The notes under the pieces were generated by a model. The model was not told the DNA's origin. It did not search any database and saw only the letters and a list, made by a program, of their open reading frames with translations. Shown here piece by piece: positions 42,701 to 52,270 of a stretch of DNA of 64,000 nt. The translations under genes were made by a program, and so were the position numbers. The DNA is from Muriicola sp. Z0-33 (GTDB lineage: Bacteria; Bacteroidota; Bacteroidia; Flavobacteriales; Flavobacteriaceae). The stretch covers positions 600,461 to 664,460 of the forward strand of contig NZ_JAFMPW010000001.1 in assembly GCF_026126425.1 (NCBI RefSeq), read 5' to 3'. Position 1 is the stretch's first letter; each line of letters begins with the position of its first letter.

Positions 42701-43519
42701 TTGAACGAATTGGTCAGTATACGATATGAAAAAGGACCACAGGTCATCAAAAGTGAAGATACCTTTTTGGTGGGCTATGTGCTTTTTGACAAGTTAGAAG
42801 GTTTTGCGGAAGTAAGTGTTGTAGAAAATGCCCAAGCCCTTATTCAACAAAAAATTGATAACGATGAGCTGGTCGTTCCAAAGGGTATCAGCTATCAGTT
42901 CACAGGCACCTACGAAAATCAGTTACGGGCAGAAAAAACGCTTTCTATGGTGGTACCGCTTGCCCTGTTGATTATTTTCCTGATCCTGTATTTCCAGTTT
43001 CGCTCTGTATCCACCTCCCTTATGGTTTTTACAGGAATAGCAGTAGCCTTTGCAGGAGGATTTATTCTGATTTGGGCATATGGCCAGGATTGGTTTTTGA
43101 ACTTCAATATTTTTGGCGAGAACCTGCGAGAGTTATTCCAGATGCACACTATTAATTTAAGTGTAGCTGTATGGGTAGGTTTTATAGCACTATTTGGTAT
43201 TGCAACAGATGATGGTGTGGTAATGGCCACCTACCTAAAACAAACTTTTGATCGGAACAAACCAAAGACTTTGGAAAAAGTCAGGGCATCAGTAGTTGAG
43301 GCTGGTGAAAAACGAATTCGACCCTGCCTTATGACCACGGCTACAACCCTTTTGGCGTTGCTGCCAGTGTTAACTTCTACAGGCAGGGGCAGCGATATTA
43401 TGATTCCTATGGCGATTCCATCGTTTGGCGGGATGCTAATTGCGCTAATAACCTTATTGGTAGTCCCGGTACTTTACAGTTGGAAAAGCGAATGGCAACT
43501 TAAAAGAGAAAAGGTATGA
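39752..43519 (+). CDS. CusA/CzcA-type heavy-metal RND efflux pump
   Basis: 1255 residues, about 200 longer than E. coli CusA. N-terminal [31 protein letters not shown]-type motif, proton-relay helix [24 protein letters not shown] near 425, [23 protein letters not shown] near 722 and the second half with [15 protein letters not shown]. Between TM6 and TM7 there is a hydrophobic insert (~530-645) that could add three or four helices, and the second porter region carries a charged insert (~750-800) not found in CusA. Pumps metal ions, most likely Cu/Ag by context, from periplasm or cytosol. Overlaps the TolC-type gene by four bases. Confidence 0.93.
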   Translation: [1255 protein letters not shown]

Positions 43520-44733
43520 AAAGAAATATAATCATATTAATAGGACTATTAACTGCGGGATGGGGATACAGCCAGACCTTGGCATCCTATATAAAGGAGG
43601 CCGAAGCTAACAATCCAGAGGTGCAGGCCTTTGAAATCAAGTATATTATTTCAAAGGAAAAAATTTCCGAATCCAATGACCTGCCCAATACGGAACTAAG
43701 TGCGGGTATTTTTCTAAGCGAACCGGAAACTCGTACAGGTGCACAAAAGGCGAGTTTTTCCATTAAGCAGATGCTTCCCTGGTTTGGTACAGTAACCGCA
43801 AGAGAGAATTATGCCAGTTCCCTGGCAGAAGTTGATTATCTCGATATAGCAATTACTAAGAGAAAAATTCGAATGTCCGTATCACAATCTTATTATAAAC
43901 TATTTGCCATAAAAGAGAAACAGGAAGTATTGGATGAAAATATTCAACTTCTGCAGACTTACGAAAGTTTGGCCCTGACTTCCCTGGAAGTGGGAAATGC
44001 TTCTGCAGTAGATGTACTCCGTCTCCAAATACGCCAAAACGAACTACAAGCACAAAAGGATATTCTAAAAAGCGAGTATAACACCGAAAAAGTTCAGTTC
44101 AACAATTTACTGAATCGAGAGGAAACCCTGGAAATCGATTTGGTCGCTAACTTGGATATAAATGATGTGTCTGCACAACAAATCACAGACATTGATGTAC
44201 ATCCTGAACTGGAGAAGTACGACAGGCTTTACGAATCTGTCACCCAATCGGAACTTTTAAACCAAAAAGAGTCCAATCCAAATATCGGTTTTGGGCTTAA
44301 TTATATCCCTGTGGCAGATAGGGTAGGGATAGATTTCAGCGATAACGGGAAGGACATTCTTATGCCCATGGTATCGCTCGCCATTCCTATTTTAAACAAC
44401 AAGTACAAATCTCGTTCGTTGCAGAACAATTTACGGCAAGAACAGATAAGTGCTCAGAAGACCAATCGCCAGAATCTTTTGGAAACGGTTTTGAATACAG
44501 CCATTAACAACAAGGAAGCTGAACGTATAAAATACAATACTCAAGTCAAGAATCTCGAAAAGGCCAATGATGCCGAGGAGATTCTGATAAAGAACTATGA
44601 GACGGGTACAATAGATTTCAATGATGTTCTTGATATTCAGGAACTGCAACTGAAGTTTCAGATGAATCGGATTGATGCTATCAAAAATTACTATTCACAA
44701 ATGGCTGTCATCAATTATCTGACAAATCAATAA
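43516..44733 (+). CDS. TolC-family outer-membrane channel of the efflux system
   Basis: 405 residues. Signal peptide (MKRNIIILIGLLTAGWGYSQ), then long helices typical of TolC/CusC: AEANNPEVQAFEIKYIISKEKISE, a coiled region around VSQSYYKLFAIKEKQEVLDENIQLLQTYESLALTSLEVGNASAVDVLRLQIRQNELQAQ, and the repeat of that pattern near the C-terminus (EILIKNYETGTIDFNDVLDIQELQLKF). About 60 residues shorter than E. coli CusC. Forms the outer-membrane tunnel for the RND pump; translationally coupled to it. Confidence 0.92.
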   Translation: MKRNIIILIGLLTAGWGYSQTLASYIKEAEANNPEVQAFEIKYIISKEKISESNDLPNTELSAGIFLSEPETRTGAQKASFSIKQMLPWFGTVTARENYASSLAEVDYLDIAITKRKIRMSVSQSYYKLFAIKEKQEVLDENIQLLQTYESLALTSLEVGNASAVDVLRLQIRQNELQAQKDILKSEYNTEKVQFNNLLNREETLEIDLVANLDINDVSAQQITDIDVHPELEKYDRLYESVTQSELLNQKESNPNIGFGLNYIPVADRVGIDFSDNGKDILMPMVSLAIPILNNKYKSRSLQNNLRQEQISAQKTNRQNLLETVLNTAINNKEAERIKYNTQVKNLEKANDAEEILIKNYETGTIDFNDVLDIQELQLKFQMNRIDAIKNYYSQMAVINYLTNQ

Positions 44734-44782
44734 AATTTATACAATCATTTATTAAACTAAGTCTAATTTAATTTAAACACCC

Positions 44783-45355
44783 ATGAATACTAAAAAAATA
44801 AATTTCTTAAACAAGAACGCTTACATCATCTTAACCGCAGCAGTGGTAACTATTTTCTCGGCATGCGGAAATAAAAAGGATAAACAGGGCGCAGAAATCA
44901 ATACCCCTCAGAAGGTGGAGCAGGCAAAGATAAATACAGTCGATATTGCCGATGCGTCCTTTTCCAACGGAACGACAAATAATGTCTTCCAAAATTACCA
45001 GCAATTACGTCAGGCTTTAATAGCGTCTGACGCTAAAGAAGTACAGGCGGCAGCAGGAAATCTTGCGGAAAACATAACATCGGAACAGAAGGATATGATA
45101 GCGACGGCCCTGGCAATGGCCGAGACAAGTGACATTGAAAAACAACGCGAGCTGTTTTCCGAGTTTACCTATAAAGTTGAACCCATGTTCAAGGACTCTT
45201 TATCGGAAGGAACTATATACAAACAATTCTGCCCAATGGCCTTTGAAGGTAAAGGGGGTTACTGGCTTTCCAATGTGAAAGAAATTCAGAATCCATACTA
45301 TGGGGATAAAATGTTGAAATGTGGAGAGGTAGTAGAAGAAATACAAATAAAATAA
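44783..45355 (+). CDS. stand-alone DUF3347 lipoprotein
   Basis: 190 residues. Lipobox FSACGNK (Cys near 30). The rest is one DUF3347 domain: NVFQNYQQLRQALIASDAKEVQAAAGNLAENI, then YKQFCPMAFEGKGGYWLSNVKEIQNPYYGDKMLKCGEVVEEI with the typical CPMA, WLS, NPYYG and CG landmarks, which are likely copper ligands. In many Bacteroidota this domain is fused to the C-terminus of the CusB adaptor; here it is separate and CusB ends shortly after its own adaptor domains. Likely a periplasmic metal-binding helper. Confidence 0.88.
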   Translation: MNTKKINFLNKNAYIILTAAVVTIFSACGNKKDKQGAEINTPQKVEQAKINTVDIADASFSNGTTNNVFQNYQQLRQALIASDAKEVQAAAGNLAENITSEQKDMIATALAMAETSDIEKQRELFSEFTYKVEPMFKDSLSEGTIYKQFCPMAFEGKGGYWLSNVKEIQNPYYGDKMLKCGEVVEEIQIK

Positions 45356-45427
45356 GAGCTGTATTGGAAATAGAGCAGGTACACGTTGCGTGTTTAATTA
45401 CTCGCCCATAACAAGCATATAAAAATA

Positions 45428-46147
45428 ATGAGACAAAGAATCTATTGGTTATTTATTGGTTTGGTTGGAATAGTCTTGTTCGAATCTTGTGAAGATAAAA
45501 TTGATCCGGATGTAAAGTATGCCGGTGCATTACACGAGATGATGTCGGGCGATTTACAAGCCAGGATTTCATTGGATTCCTTCAGTCAAAAACAAAACCT
45601 ATATGCACTAGGGGCGATAGAAAACCTAAAAGGAGAGGTGCAAATTTTTGATAGTGAACCTAATAATTCGGTTGTAGATAATAGAGAAATTATTCTTGAT
45701 AAAACATTCGATAAAAAGGCGGTGTTATTGGTTTATGTACAAGTGCCTAAATGGCAAAATTTCGAGATCCCGGCCAAAATAAATTCAATTGCTAAGTTAG
45801 AAGATTTTATTGCCCAAAAAGCCAGTGACTATGCCAGAGTTATAACAGAGCCATTTCCATTTTTAATCGAGGGAAGTCCCAAATCCCTTGACTGGCATGT
45901 GATTGATTGGAAGGACGGTGATACAGTTCACACGCATCAGAAACATAAAGAAACAGGGTTGAAGGGTATCTTGCAGAAGAAAAAAGTGGAGATAATAGGA
46001 TTCTACTCTACTGCTCATAAAGGTGTTTTTACACATCATTCAACTTTGGTTCACATGCACTTTAAAACTGCTGACGATAAACTTGCAGGACATGTAGATA
46101 AGCTGGTATTGGGCAGAAATATGATCTTAAAATTACCTGTATTATGA
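45428..46147 (+). CDS. acetolactate-decarboxylase-like lipoprotein in the efflux operon
   Basis: 239 residues. Lipobox FESCED (Cys21). The body follows alpha-acetolactate decarboxylase (AlsD): HEMMSGDLQARISLDSF, LYALGAIENLKGEVQIFD (keeping the active-site Glu position), then GFYSTAHKGVFTHHSTLVHMHFKTADDKLAGHVDKL, where His-x-His and a third His match the zinc ligands. The catalytic Arg of the FR-x-P motif and the C-terminal Glu are not visible, and the protein is exported, so acetolactate decarboxylation is doubtful. A metal-binding role built on this fold fits the operon better; that is inference. Confidence 0.75.
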   Translation: MRQRIYWLFIGLVGIVLFESCEDKIDPDVKYAGALHEMMSGDLQARISLDSFSQKQNLYALGAIENLKGEVQIFDSEPNNSVVDNREIILDKTFDKKAVLLVYVQVPKWQNFEIPAKINSIAKLEDFIAQKASDYARVITEPFPFLIEGSPKSLDWHVIDWKDGDTVHTHQKHKETGLKGILQKKKVEIIGFYSTAHKGVFTHHSTLVHMHFKTADDKLAGHVDKLVLGRNMILKLPVL

Positions 46148-46339
46148 TTATGCTGTCGCATGAAAATATGATTTACGAACAATGTGATTTGGTATTGGTA
46201 ATGTTGAATGCAATAGGTAAATGGTCTTTATGTTTAACGATGTTATCATCAATTGAGATCTGATCGTCGCAGGGCACATTTTGGGTAGTGGTGACATCAG
46301 GATATTGAAATTGGGTAATTAACATTTTAAGTTTACAAT

Positions 46340-47638
46340 ATGAAAAAAAATATTCTTTTTATCGGATTGGCAGTTATTGCTGGGTTATTAGTCGGCTACC
46401 TGATTTTCGGAAATAAATCGGGAAACAATATTGCTGCTGACCATGACCATGGCCAGGAAATAGAATCAGGGCAAATGTGGACATGTTCAATGCATCCACA
46501 AATTATGCAATCAGAGCCGGGAGACTGTCCCATCTGTGGTATGGATTTGATTCCAATGGAATCAGGGGATGGTGGACTGTCAATAGGACAATTCAATATG
46601 TCAAAAAAAGCCATGGCCCTGGCTAATATTAGAACAACCAAAATAGCTTTCGGTACTTCTGGCGACAATACACTAAATCTTTCGGGTGCCATCGAGGAGA
46701 ACCAAAAAGCAGTTGCAACACAGGCCTCATATTTCGATGGTCGAATAGAAAAACTTTTCGTCAATTTTGAAGGTGAGGAGGTTAAAAACGGTCAACAATT
46801 AGCAACGATCTATTCTCCCGAACTGGTTTCAGCCCAGCAAGAACTGATTACAGCTAAAAGTCTTAAAGAATCACAGCCAGAGTTATATCAAGCAGTTCGT
46901 AACAAGTTAAAACTATGGAAGCTCTCAGAAAAACAAATCGAGCAGATAGAAGTATCTGGCCAGATACGGGAAAATTTCCCTGTTTATTCAAATGTTTCCG
47001 GGACGGTTTCCAAAATCATAGTTGAAGCAGGAGATTATGTAAAAAAGGGTTCCCCAATGTTCAAAATTGCCAATCTAAGTACTGTGTGGGCAGTTTTTGA
47101 TGCCTATGAGAATCAGGTTTCACTCTTGAAAGAAGGTCAGAAAATAGACATTATTACAAAATCCTATCCTGATAAGAAATTAAAAGCTAGTATTTCTTTC
47201 ATTGACCCCATTCTAAATGCATCTACTAGAACTATTAAGGTCAGAGCTGTTTTGCAAAATCAAAACGGCCAATTAAAACCAGGTATGTTTCTGGCTGGTT
47301 CATTAGCACTACCGGCTAAAATGAAAGATGATACTATGGTAATTCCTGAAAGTGCTGTGCTTTGGACTGGGGAACGTTCGGTTGTTTACATCAAAACAGA
47401 CGCCATTAACCCAACATTTGAAATGCGTGAAATTACCCTTGGCGAGCTCGTCAATGCTGGCTATATTGTGCTATCGGGCCTGGAAAATGGTGATGAAATT
47501 GTTACTAATGGAACCTTTACAGTTGATGCAGCGGCCCAACTCATGGGTAAAAAATCAATGATGAACACTGAAGGCGGAAGAACGATGACCGGGCATGAAG
47601 GTCATGGTGATATGGAAATGAACAACTCTCCTGAATAG
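46340..47638 (+). CDS. CusB-type periplasmic adaptor with heavy-metal-binding domain
   Basis: 432 residues. N-terminal membrane anchor (ILFIGLAVIAGLLVGYLIFG), then the heavy-metal-binding domain MWTCSMHPQIMQSEPGDCPICGMDLIPM near 48-76, as on CusB and SilB. The adaptor follows: barrel-sandwich/lipoyl halves (VATQASYFDGRIEKLFVNFEGEEVKNGQQLATIYSPELVSAQQELI; NVSGTVSKIIVEAGDYVKKGSPMFKIANLS), beta-barrel and membrane-proximal domains, and a His/Met-rich end (MTGHEGHGDMEMNN). Couples the RND pump to the TolC channel. Unlike many relatives it has no C-terminal DUF3347. It is 190 bases after the decarboxylase-like gene, the only real gap in the operon. Confidence 0.93.
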   Translation: MKKNILFIGLAVIAGLLVGYLIFGNKSGNNIAADHDHGQEIESGQMWTCSMHPQIMQSEPGDCPICGMDLIPMESGDGGLSIGQFNMSKKAMALANIRTTKIAFGTSGDNTLNLSGAIEENQKAVATQASYFDGRIEKLFVNFEGEEVKNGQQLATIYSPELVSAQQELITAKSLKESQPELYQAVRNKLKLWKLSEKQIEQIEVSGQIRENFPVYSNVSGTVSKIIVEAGDYVKKGSPMFKIANLSTVWAVFDAYENQVSLLKEGQKIDIITKSYPDKKLKASISFIDPILNASTRTIKVRAVLQNQNGQLKPGMFLAGSLALPAKMKDDTMVIPESAVLWTGERSVVYIKTDAINPTFEMREITLGELVNAGYIVLSGLENGDEIVTNGTFTVDAAAQLMGKKSMMNTEGGRTMTGHEGHGDMEMNNSPE

Positions 47639-48029
47639 GTGTGAAAACAGCTAACGATTCTACCCAATTGAAAGAATTTAACTTCTCATCAGTTGTCTTT
47701 AATTTTAGATGAAAGGAAAACAAATCCTATGCAGATAAAGACGGCCCTGGTAGCCGTAGGGCATGATACCAAAGAACTTAAAGCAACACAGGAGGCCTAT
47801 GACAGTGTGCATCCTTGTTGTAAATACAGGGATGATGATGCTGATGATAGCGAGATGCATCATTAAGAAGTTAAACCAATATCAACAGACGTATTAAATT
47901 CATAATTGCCAAATTAAGAGGTGGCCGGGTGTACCTATAGGCAATTTATCTTCATCCAGGGCTTGCTTTTAGGCTTAGTTGTAAGGATTGGTGCTATTCT
48001 ACCACTAAATTCTAGCAACAAGCCTAAAC
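47639..48029. other. gap after the CusB gene
   Basis: Contains only the small Cys/His/Asp-rich ORF listed separately. The sequence just after the CusB stop does not encode a displaced DUF3347 domain in any frame. No terminator or consensus promoter is evident before the outer-membrane gene. Confidence 0.5.
47729..47866 (+). CDS. possible small metal-binding peptide (45 aa)
   Basis: ATG to TAA, 45 residues. The C-terminus HPCCKYRDDDADDSEMHH combines Cys-Cys, His and an acidic cluster, as expected for a small metal-binding peptide or a decayed tail of a larger protein. The frame is open for about 19 codons upstream without another ATG. No family is recognised. Position directly after the copper-type efflux operon supports a link, but coding status is uncertain. 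Confidence 0.35.
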   Translation: MQIKTALVAVGHDTKELKATQEAYDSVHPCCKYRDDDADDSEMHH

Positions 48030-49013
48030 ATGAGCAAGCGAATAACTATTATTACGCTGTTTATATTTTTTGGACAGCAGGCCTTCTCCCAAACCTGTTG
48101 TTCGGGAGGAGTACCACTTTCCAATAATTTAGGGCTCCCAAATGAAGGCAGCGGCATTCTTAGTATAGGCCTGAATTATGATTATAATAATTTAAACACC
48201 CTGAATGCCGGTACGGATACACTGGATGATGATTCAAGAGAGCGTATCACCAATTCAATATTGTTAGGGTTAGGCTATGCGTTTACAGACAGGATTTCCT
48301 TTGAGACCTTATTTAGCTGGGTAAATCAGACCAGGAATATCACTCAGTTTGGGAATGAAAATTTTACTGAAACTACAGGGATCGGAGATGCAGTTTTGTT
48401 GGTTAAATATGCCATTCCGGATGTATTGGGTAGTAAAACGGTCCTTAATATTGGTGTAGGGGCAAAAGCTCCCCTGGGGCAATCTGATATAACAACCGAT
48501 CAGGGAATTTTACTCACAGCAGATTTACAACCCGGAAGTGGTGCCTGGGATGCTTTAAGCTGGGTATCGATTTCTAAAGGTCTGGGATTCAGACCATCGG
48601 CCACTATATCCGGGAGTTTTACCTATAAAGGTACCGGGAAGAATAAAGACTATCTCAATGCTACCTCCACCTATGAGTTTGGTGACGTTGTTCAGGCTAA
48701 TCTGGGATATACAGATCAGTTTTTGATATTCAATACTGTAGTTAATCCTGGACTGATTCTGAAATACAGGAAGTCGTTCACCGACCGCATAAACCAATCG
48801 GATCTACCCAACACAGGAGGGGAGTGGGTTTTTCTAAGGCCCGAACTAATGACTCAAATAACACCTGATATGGGACTGGCATTTCGATTGGAAATTCCGG
48901 TCTACAGTTATGTCGAAGGCACCCAACTTACTCCAACACTGCGATTTAGTGGGGGCTTGTTTTTCAATTTTAATATTAAAAAGAACAATAACATTAATAT
49001 CCCGGGACAATAA
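48030..49013 (+). CDS. outer-membrane beta-barrel protein (transporter-like)
   Basis: 327 residues. Signal peptide (MSKRITIITLFIFFGQQAFSQ), then TCCSGGVPLSNNLGLP with a Cys pair, and an amphipathic-strand pattern (LSIGLNYDYNNLNTL; NSILLGLGYAFTDRISFETLFSWV; LLVKYAIPDVLGSKTVLNIGVGAKAPLG; LRFSGGLFFNFNI) consistent with a ~12-strand barrel. Reminiscent of putative phenol/meta-pathway channel proteins. It directly precedes the DUF3179 lipoprotein gene (47 bases) and may be co-transcribed. The Cys pair close to the mature N-terminus is unusual for a barrel and could bind metal. Confidence 0.7.
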   Translation: MSKRITIITLFIFFGQQAFSQTCCSGGVPLSNNLGLPNEGSGILSIGLNYDYNNLNTLNAGTDTLDDDSRERITNSILLGLGYAFTDRISFETLFSWVNQTRNITQFGNENFTETTGIGDAVLLVKYAIPDVLGSKTVLNIGVGAKAPLGQSDITTDQGILLTADLQPGSGAWDALSWVSISKGLGFRPSATISGSFTYKGTGKNKDYLNATSTYEFGDVVQANLGYTDQFLIFNTVVNPGLILKYRKSFTDRINQSDLPNTGGEWVFLRPELMTQITPDMGLAFRLEIPVYSYVEGTQLTPTLRFSGGLFFNFNIKKNNNINIPGQ

Positions 49014-49060
49014 TAACCCGAAGAAGTGCTGGGAAAAGGAAATAATTAAAAAAAAAGACA

Positions 49061-50131
49061 ATGAAAAAGGTACTATTGATAACGATGAGTTCAATGGCCC
49101 TGTTGGTTTCCTGCAGTTCATCAGGAACACAGGAGACTATTATAGACGCGGGCACAGATGATCAGCCTGCCGTATTTACGGAATGGAGCATTCCTGTAGC
49201 AGATGTTTTTGATGGGGGCCCGGGAAGAGACGGTATCCCTGCCTTAGAAAATCCGGGGTTAACTAATTCTGATAATGCCAGTATCCTTCGAGATACGGAC
49301 TTGGTACTTGGGTATAAGAACGGGGATGATATAAGGGCCTATCAGCATATAGTTCTGGATTGGCATGAAATAGTAAATGACAATATAGGAGATGTATCTC
49401 TGGCAGTTACCTATTGCCCCCTTACCGGAACAGGAATAGGCTGGAACCGGGTTGTCAACGGTTCGGAAACCACATTTGGAGTTTCCGGATTGCTCTACAA
49501 TACTAATCTGATCCCTTTTGACAGGGCCACCAGCAGTAATTGGTCTCAGATCCTTAACGAAGCTGTCAATGGGGAGCTTTTAGGGGAAAGGGCAGACTTA
49601 ATTCAGCTTGTGGAAACAGACTGGAAGACCTGGAGAACCATGTACCCAGACACAAAAATATTAAGCTTAAATACGGGATTTTCAAGAACTTATGGGGTGT
49701 ATCCATATGTTGATTACAGGACCAACAATAACTTTTTTATTTTTCCGGTTCCCCTGGATAGTAGATTACCTGCAAAAGAAAGAGTGCTTGGAATTGTAGA
49801 TGGAGACAAGGCTAAGGTGTATAGGTTTGAAGACCTTATCGCAGAACAGCTCGTTACAGATACTTTTAACGGGGTGAATTATGTGGTTGTTGGAAATGAA
49901 AATTTTATGATGTCCTATGGATTAAAAGGCGATCACGAGTCGCTCCAATTCAGCTATGTCTATAATGATTCGGAAGAAGTACTTGAAGACAATGAAGGAA
50001 ACTTATGGAATATATTTGGAGAAGCCATTTCCGGACCCCGGGTAGGAGAGACCTTAAATACCGGAAAGGCATTTATGGGTTATTGGTTTTCTTTTCCTGC
50101 ATTTTATACTACAGATATTTACAATAACTAG
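49061..50131 (+). CDS. DUF3179 lipoprotein
   Basis: 356 residues. Lipobox VSCSSS (Cys near 19). DUF3179 features: the segment around DNIGDVSLAVTYCPLTGTGIGWNR with the conserved TYCP.T.TG, TTFGVSGLLYNTNLIPFDRATSSNWSQILNEAV, and DWKTWRTMYPDTKILSLNTGFSRTYGVYPY. The single Cys in TYCPLT resembles the metal site of Sco/thioredoxin-like proteins, but the function of the family is unknown to me. Follows the outer-membrane gene and is closed by a strong terminator. Confidence 0.9.
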   Translation: MKKVLLITMSSMALLVSCSSSGTQETIIDAGTDDQPAVFTEWSIPVADVFDGGPGRDGIPALENPGLTNSDNASILRDTDLVLGYKNGDDIRAYQHIVLDWHEIVNDNIGDVSLAVTYCPLTGTGIGWNRVVNGSETTFGVSGLLYNTNLIPFDRATSSNWSQILNEAVNGELLGERADLIQLVETDWKTWRTMYPDTKILSLNTGFSRTYGVYPYVDYRTNNNFFIFPVPLDSRLPAKERVLGIVDGDKAKVYRFEDLIAEQLVTDTFNGVNYVVVGNENFMMSYGLKGDHESLQFSYVYNDSEEVLEDNEGNLWNIFGEAISGPRVGETLNTGKAFMGYWFSFPAFYTTDIYNN

Positions 50132-50147
50132 TGCGATTTAATCCATT

Positions 50148-50181
50148 AAAAAAGGCTGTCTATTTAGACAGCCTTTTTTTT
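50148..50181. terminator. bidirectional terminator between the DUF3179 gene and groEL
   Basis: AAAAAAGGCTGTC / GACAGCCTTTTTT around a 6-base loop, with an eight-T run rightward and a matching A run leftward. It serves the convergent DUF3179 and groEL genes. Confidence 0.9.
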
Positions 50182-50199
50182 AAGTATTAAGTACTCAAC

Positions 50200-51837
<1,638 letters not shown>

Positions 51838-51912
51838 TTAATTTTTGAGTTTATGAGTAAATTCCATTATCATTTCGCTTCACTGGAATCTGAAAATGTA
51901 ATTTAAATGTGT

Positions 51913-52191
51913 TTATATAATTGCCAATATGTCACTTTCGCGCATCATCAGGTAATCTGTCCCTTCAAATTTTAACTCCGTACCAGCGTATTTACCATAT
52001 AGTACTGTGTCTCCAACTTTAACCGTAACACTTTCATCTTTAGTACCAGGACCAACAGCTACAACTTTTCCTTTTTGAGGCTTTTCTTTTGCCGTGTCCG
52101 GAATGTAGATGCCAGAAGCAGTTTTGGTTTCAGCAGCCATGGGCTCAATGAGTACCCTATCTGCCAATGGTTTAATGTTTACTTTAGCCAT
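51913..52191 (-). CDS. groS: co-chaperonin GroES
   Basis: 92 residues: [13 protein letters not shown] at the start, the mobile loop [28 protein letters not shown], and the closing [12 protein letters not shown]. Caps GroEL. First gene of groESL. Confidence 0.98.
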   Translation of the reverse strand: MAKVNIKPLADRVLIEPMAAETKTASGIYIPDTAKEKPQKGKVVAVGPGTKDESVTVKVGDTVLYGKYAGTELKFEGTDYLMMRESDILAII

Positions 52192-52231
52192 ATTGTTTAG
52201 TTTTTAGATTTAAAATTTCAACTTTTCATTA

Positions 52232-52248
52232 GGCAGAAATTATGCCAA
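52232..52248 (-). promoter_or_regulatory. sigma-54-type promoter of groESL
   Basis: Read leftward: TTGGCATAATTTCTGCC. The GG of TTGGCA and the GC of TGC are separated by exactly 10 bases, the -24/-12 geometry of sigma-54 (consensus TTGGCACG-N4-TTGC); the -24 half is perfect and the -12 half has 3 of 4 bases. Transcription would start about 30 bases before the groES ATG. No TTTG-N19-TAnnTTTG promoter is seen here. A sigma-54 activator gene lies about 2 kb upstream on the same strand. Confidence 0.65.
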
Positions 52249-52270
52249 TGCCACAAAACTGACATATTGT

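Noticed and set aside
45428..46147. Functional acetolactate decarboxylase (acetoin pathway)
   Set aside because: No acetolactate synthase nearby, lipobox present, and key catalytic Arg/Glu positions not visible; listed as decarboxylase-like only.
46173..46325. 50-residue ORF on the - strand in the gap before the CusB gene
   Set aside because: Starts with ATG but has no recognisable features, no conserved-looking composition and no promoter; a chance ORF in AT-rich intergenic DNA is more likely.
47921..48127. 68-residue + strand ORF ahead of the outer-membrane gene
   Set aside because: Overlaps the well-supported signal peptide of the outer-membrane protein in another frame.
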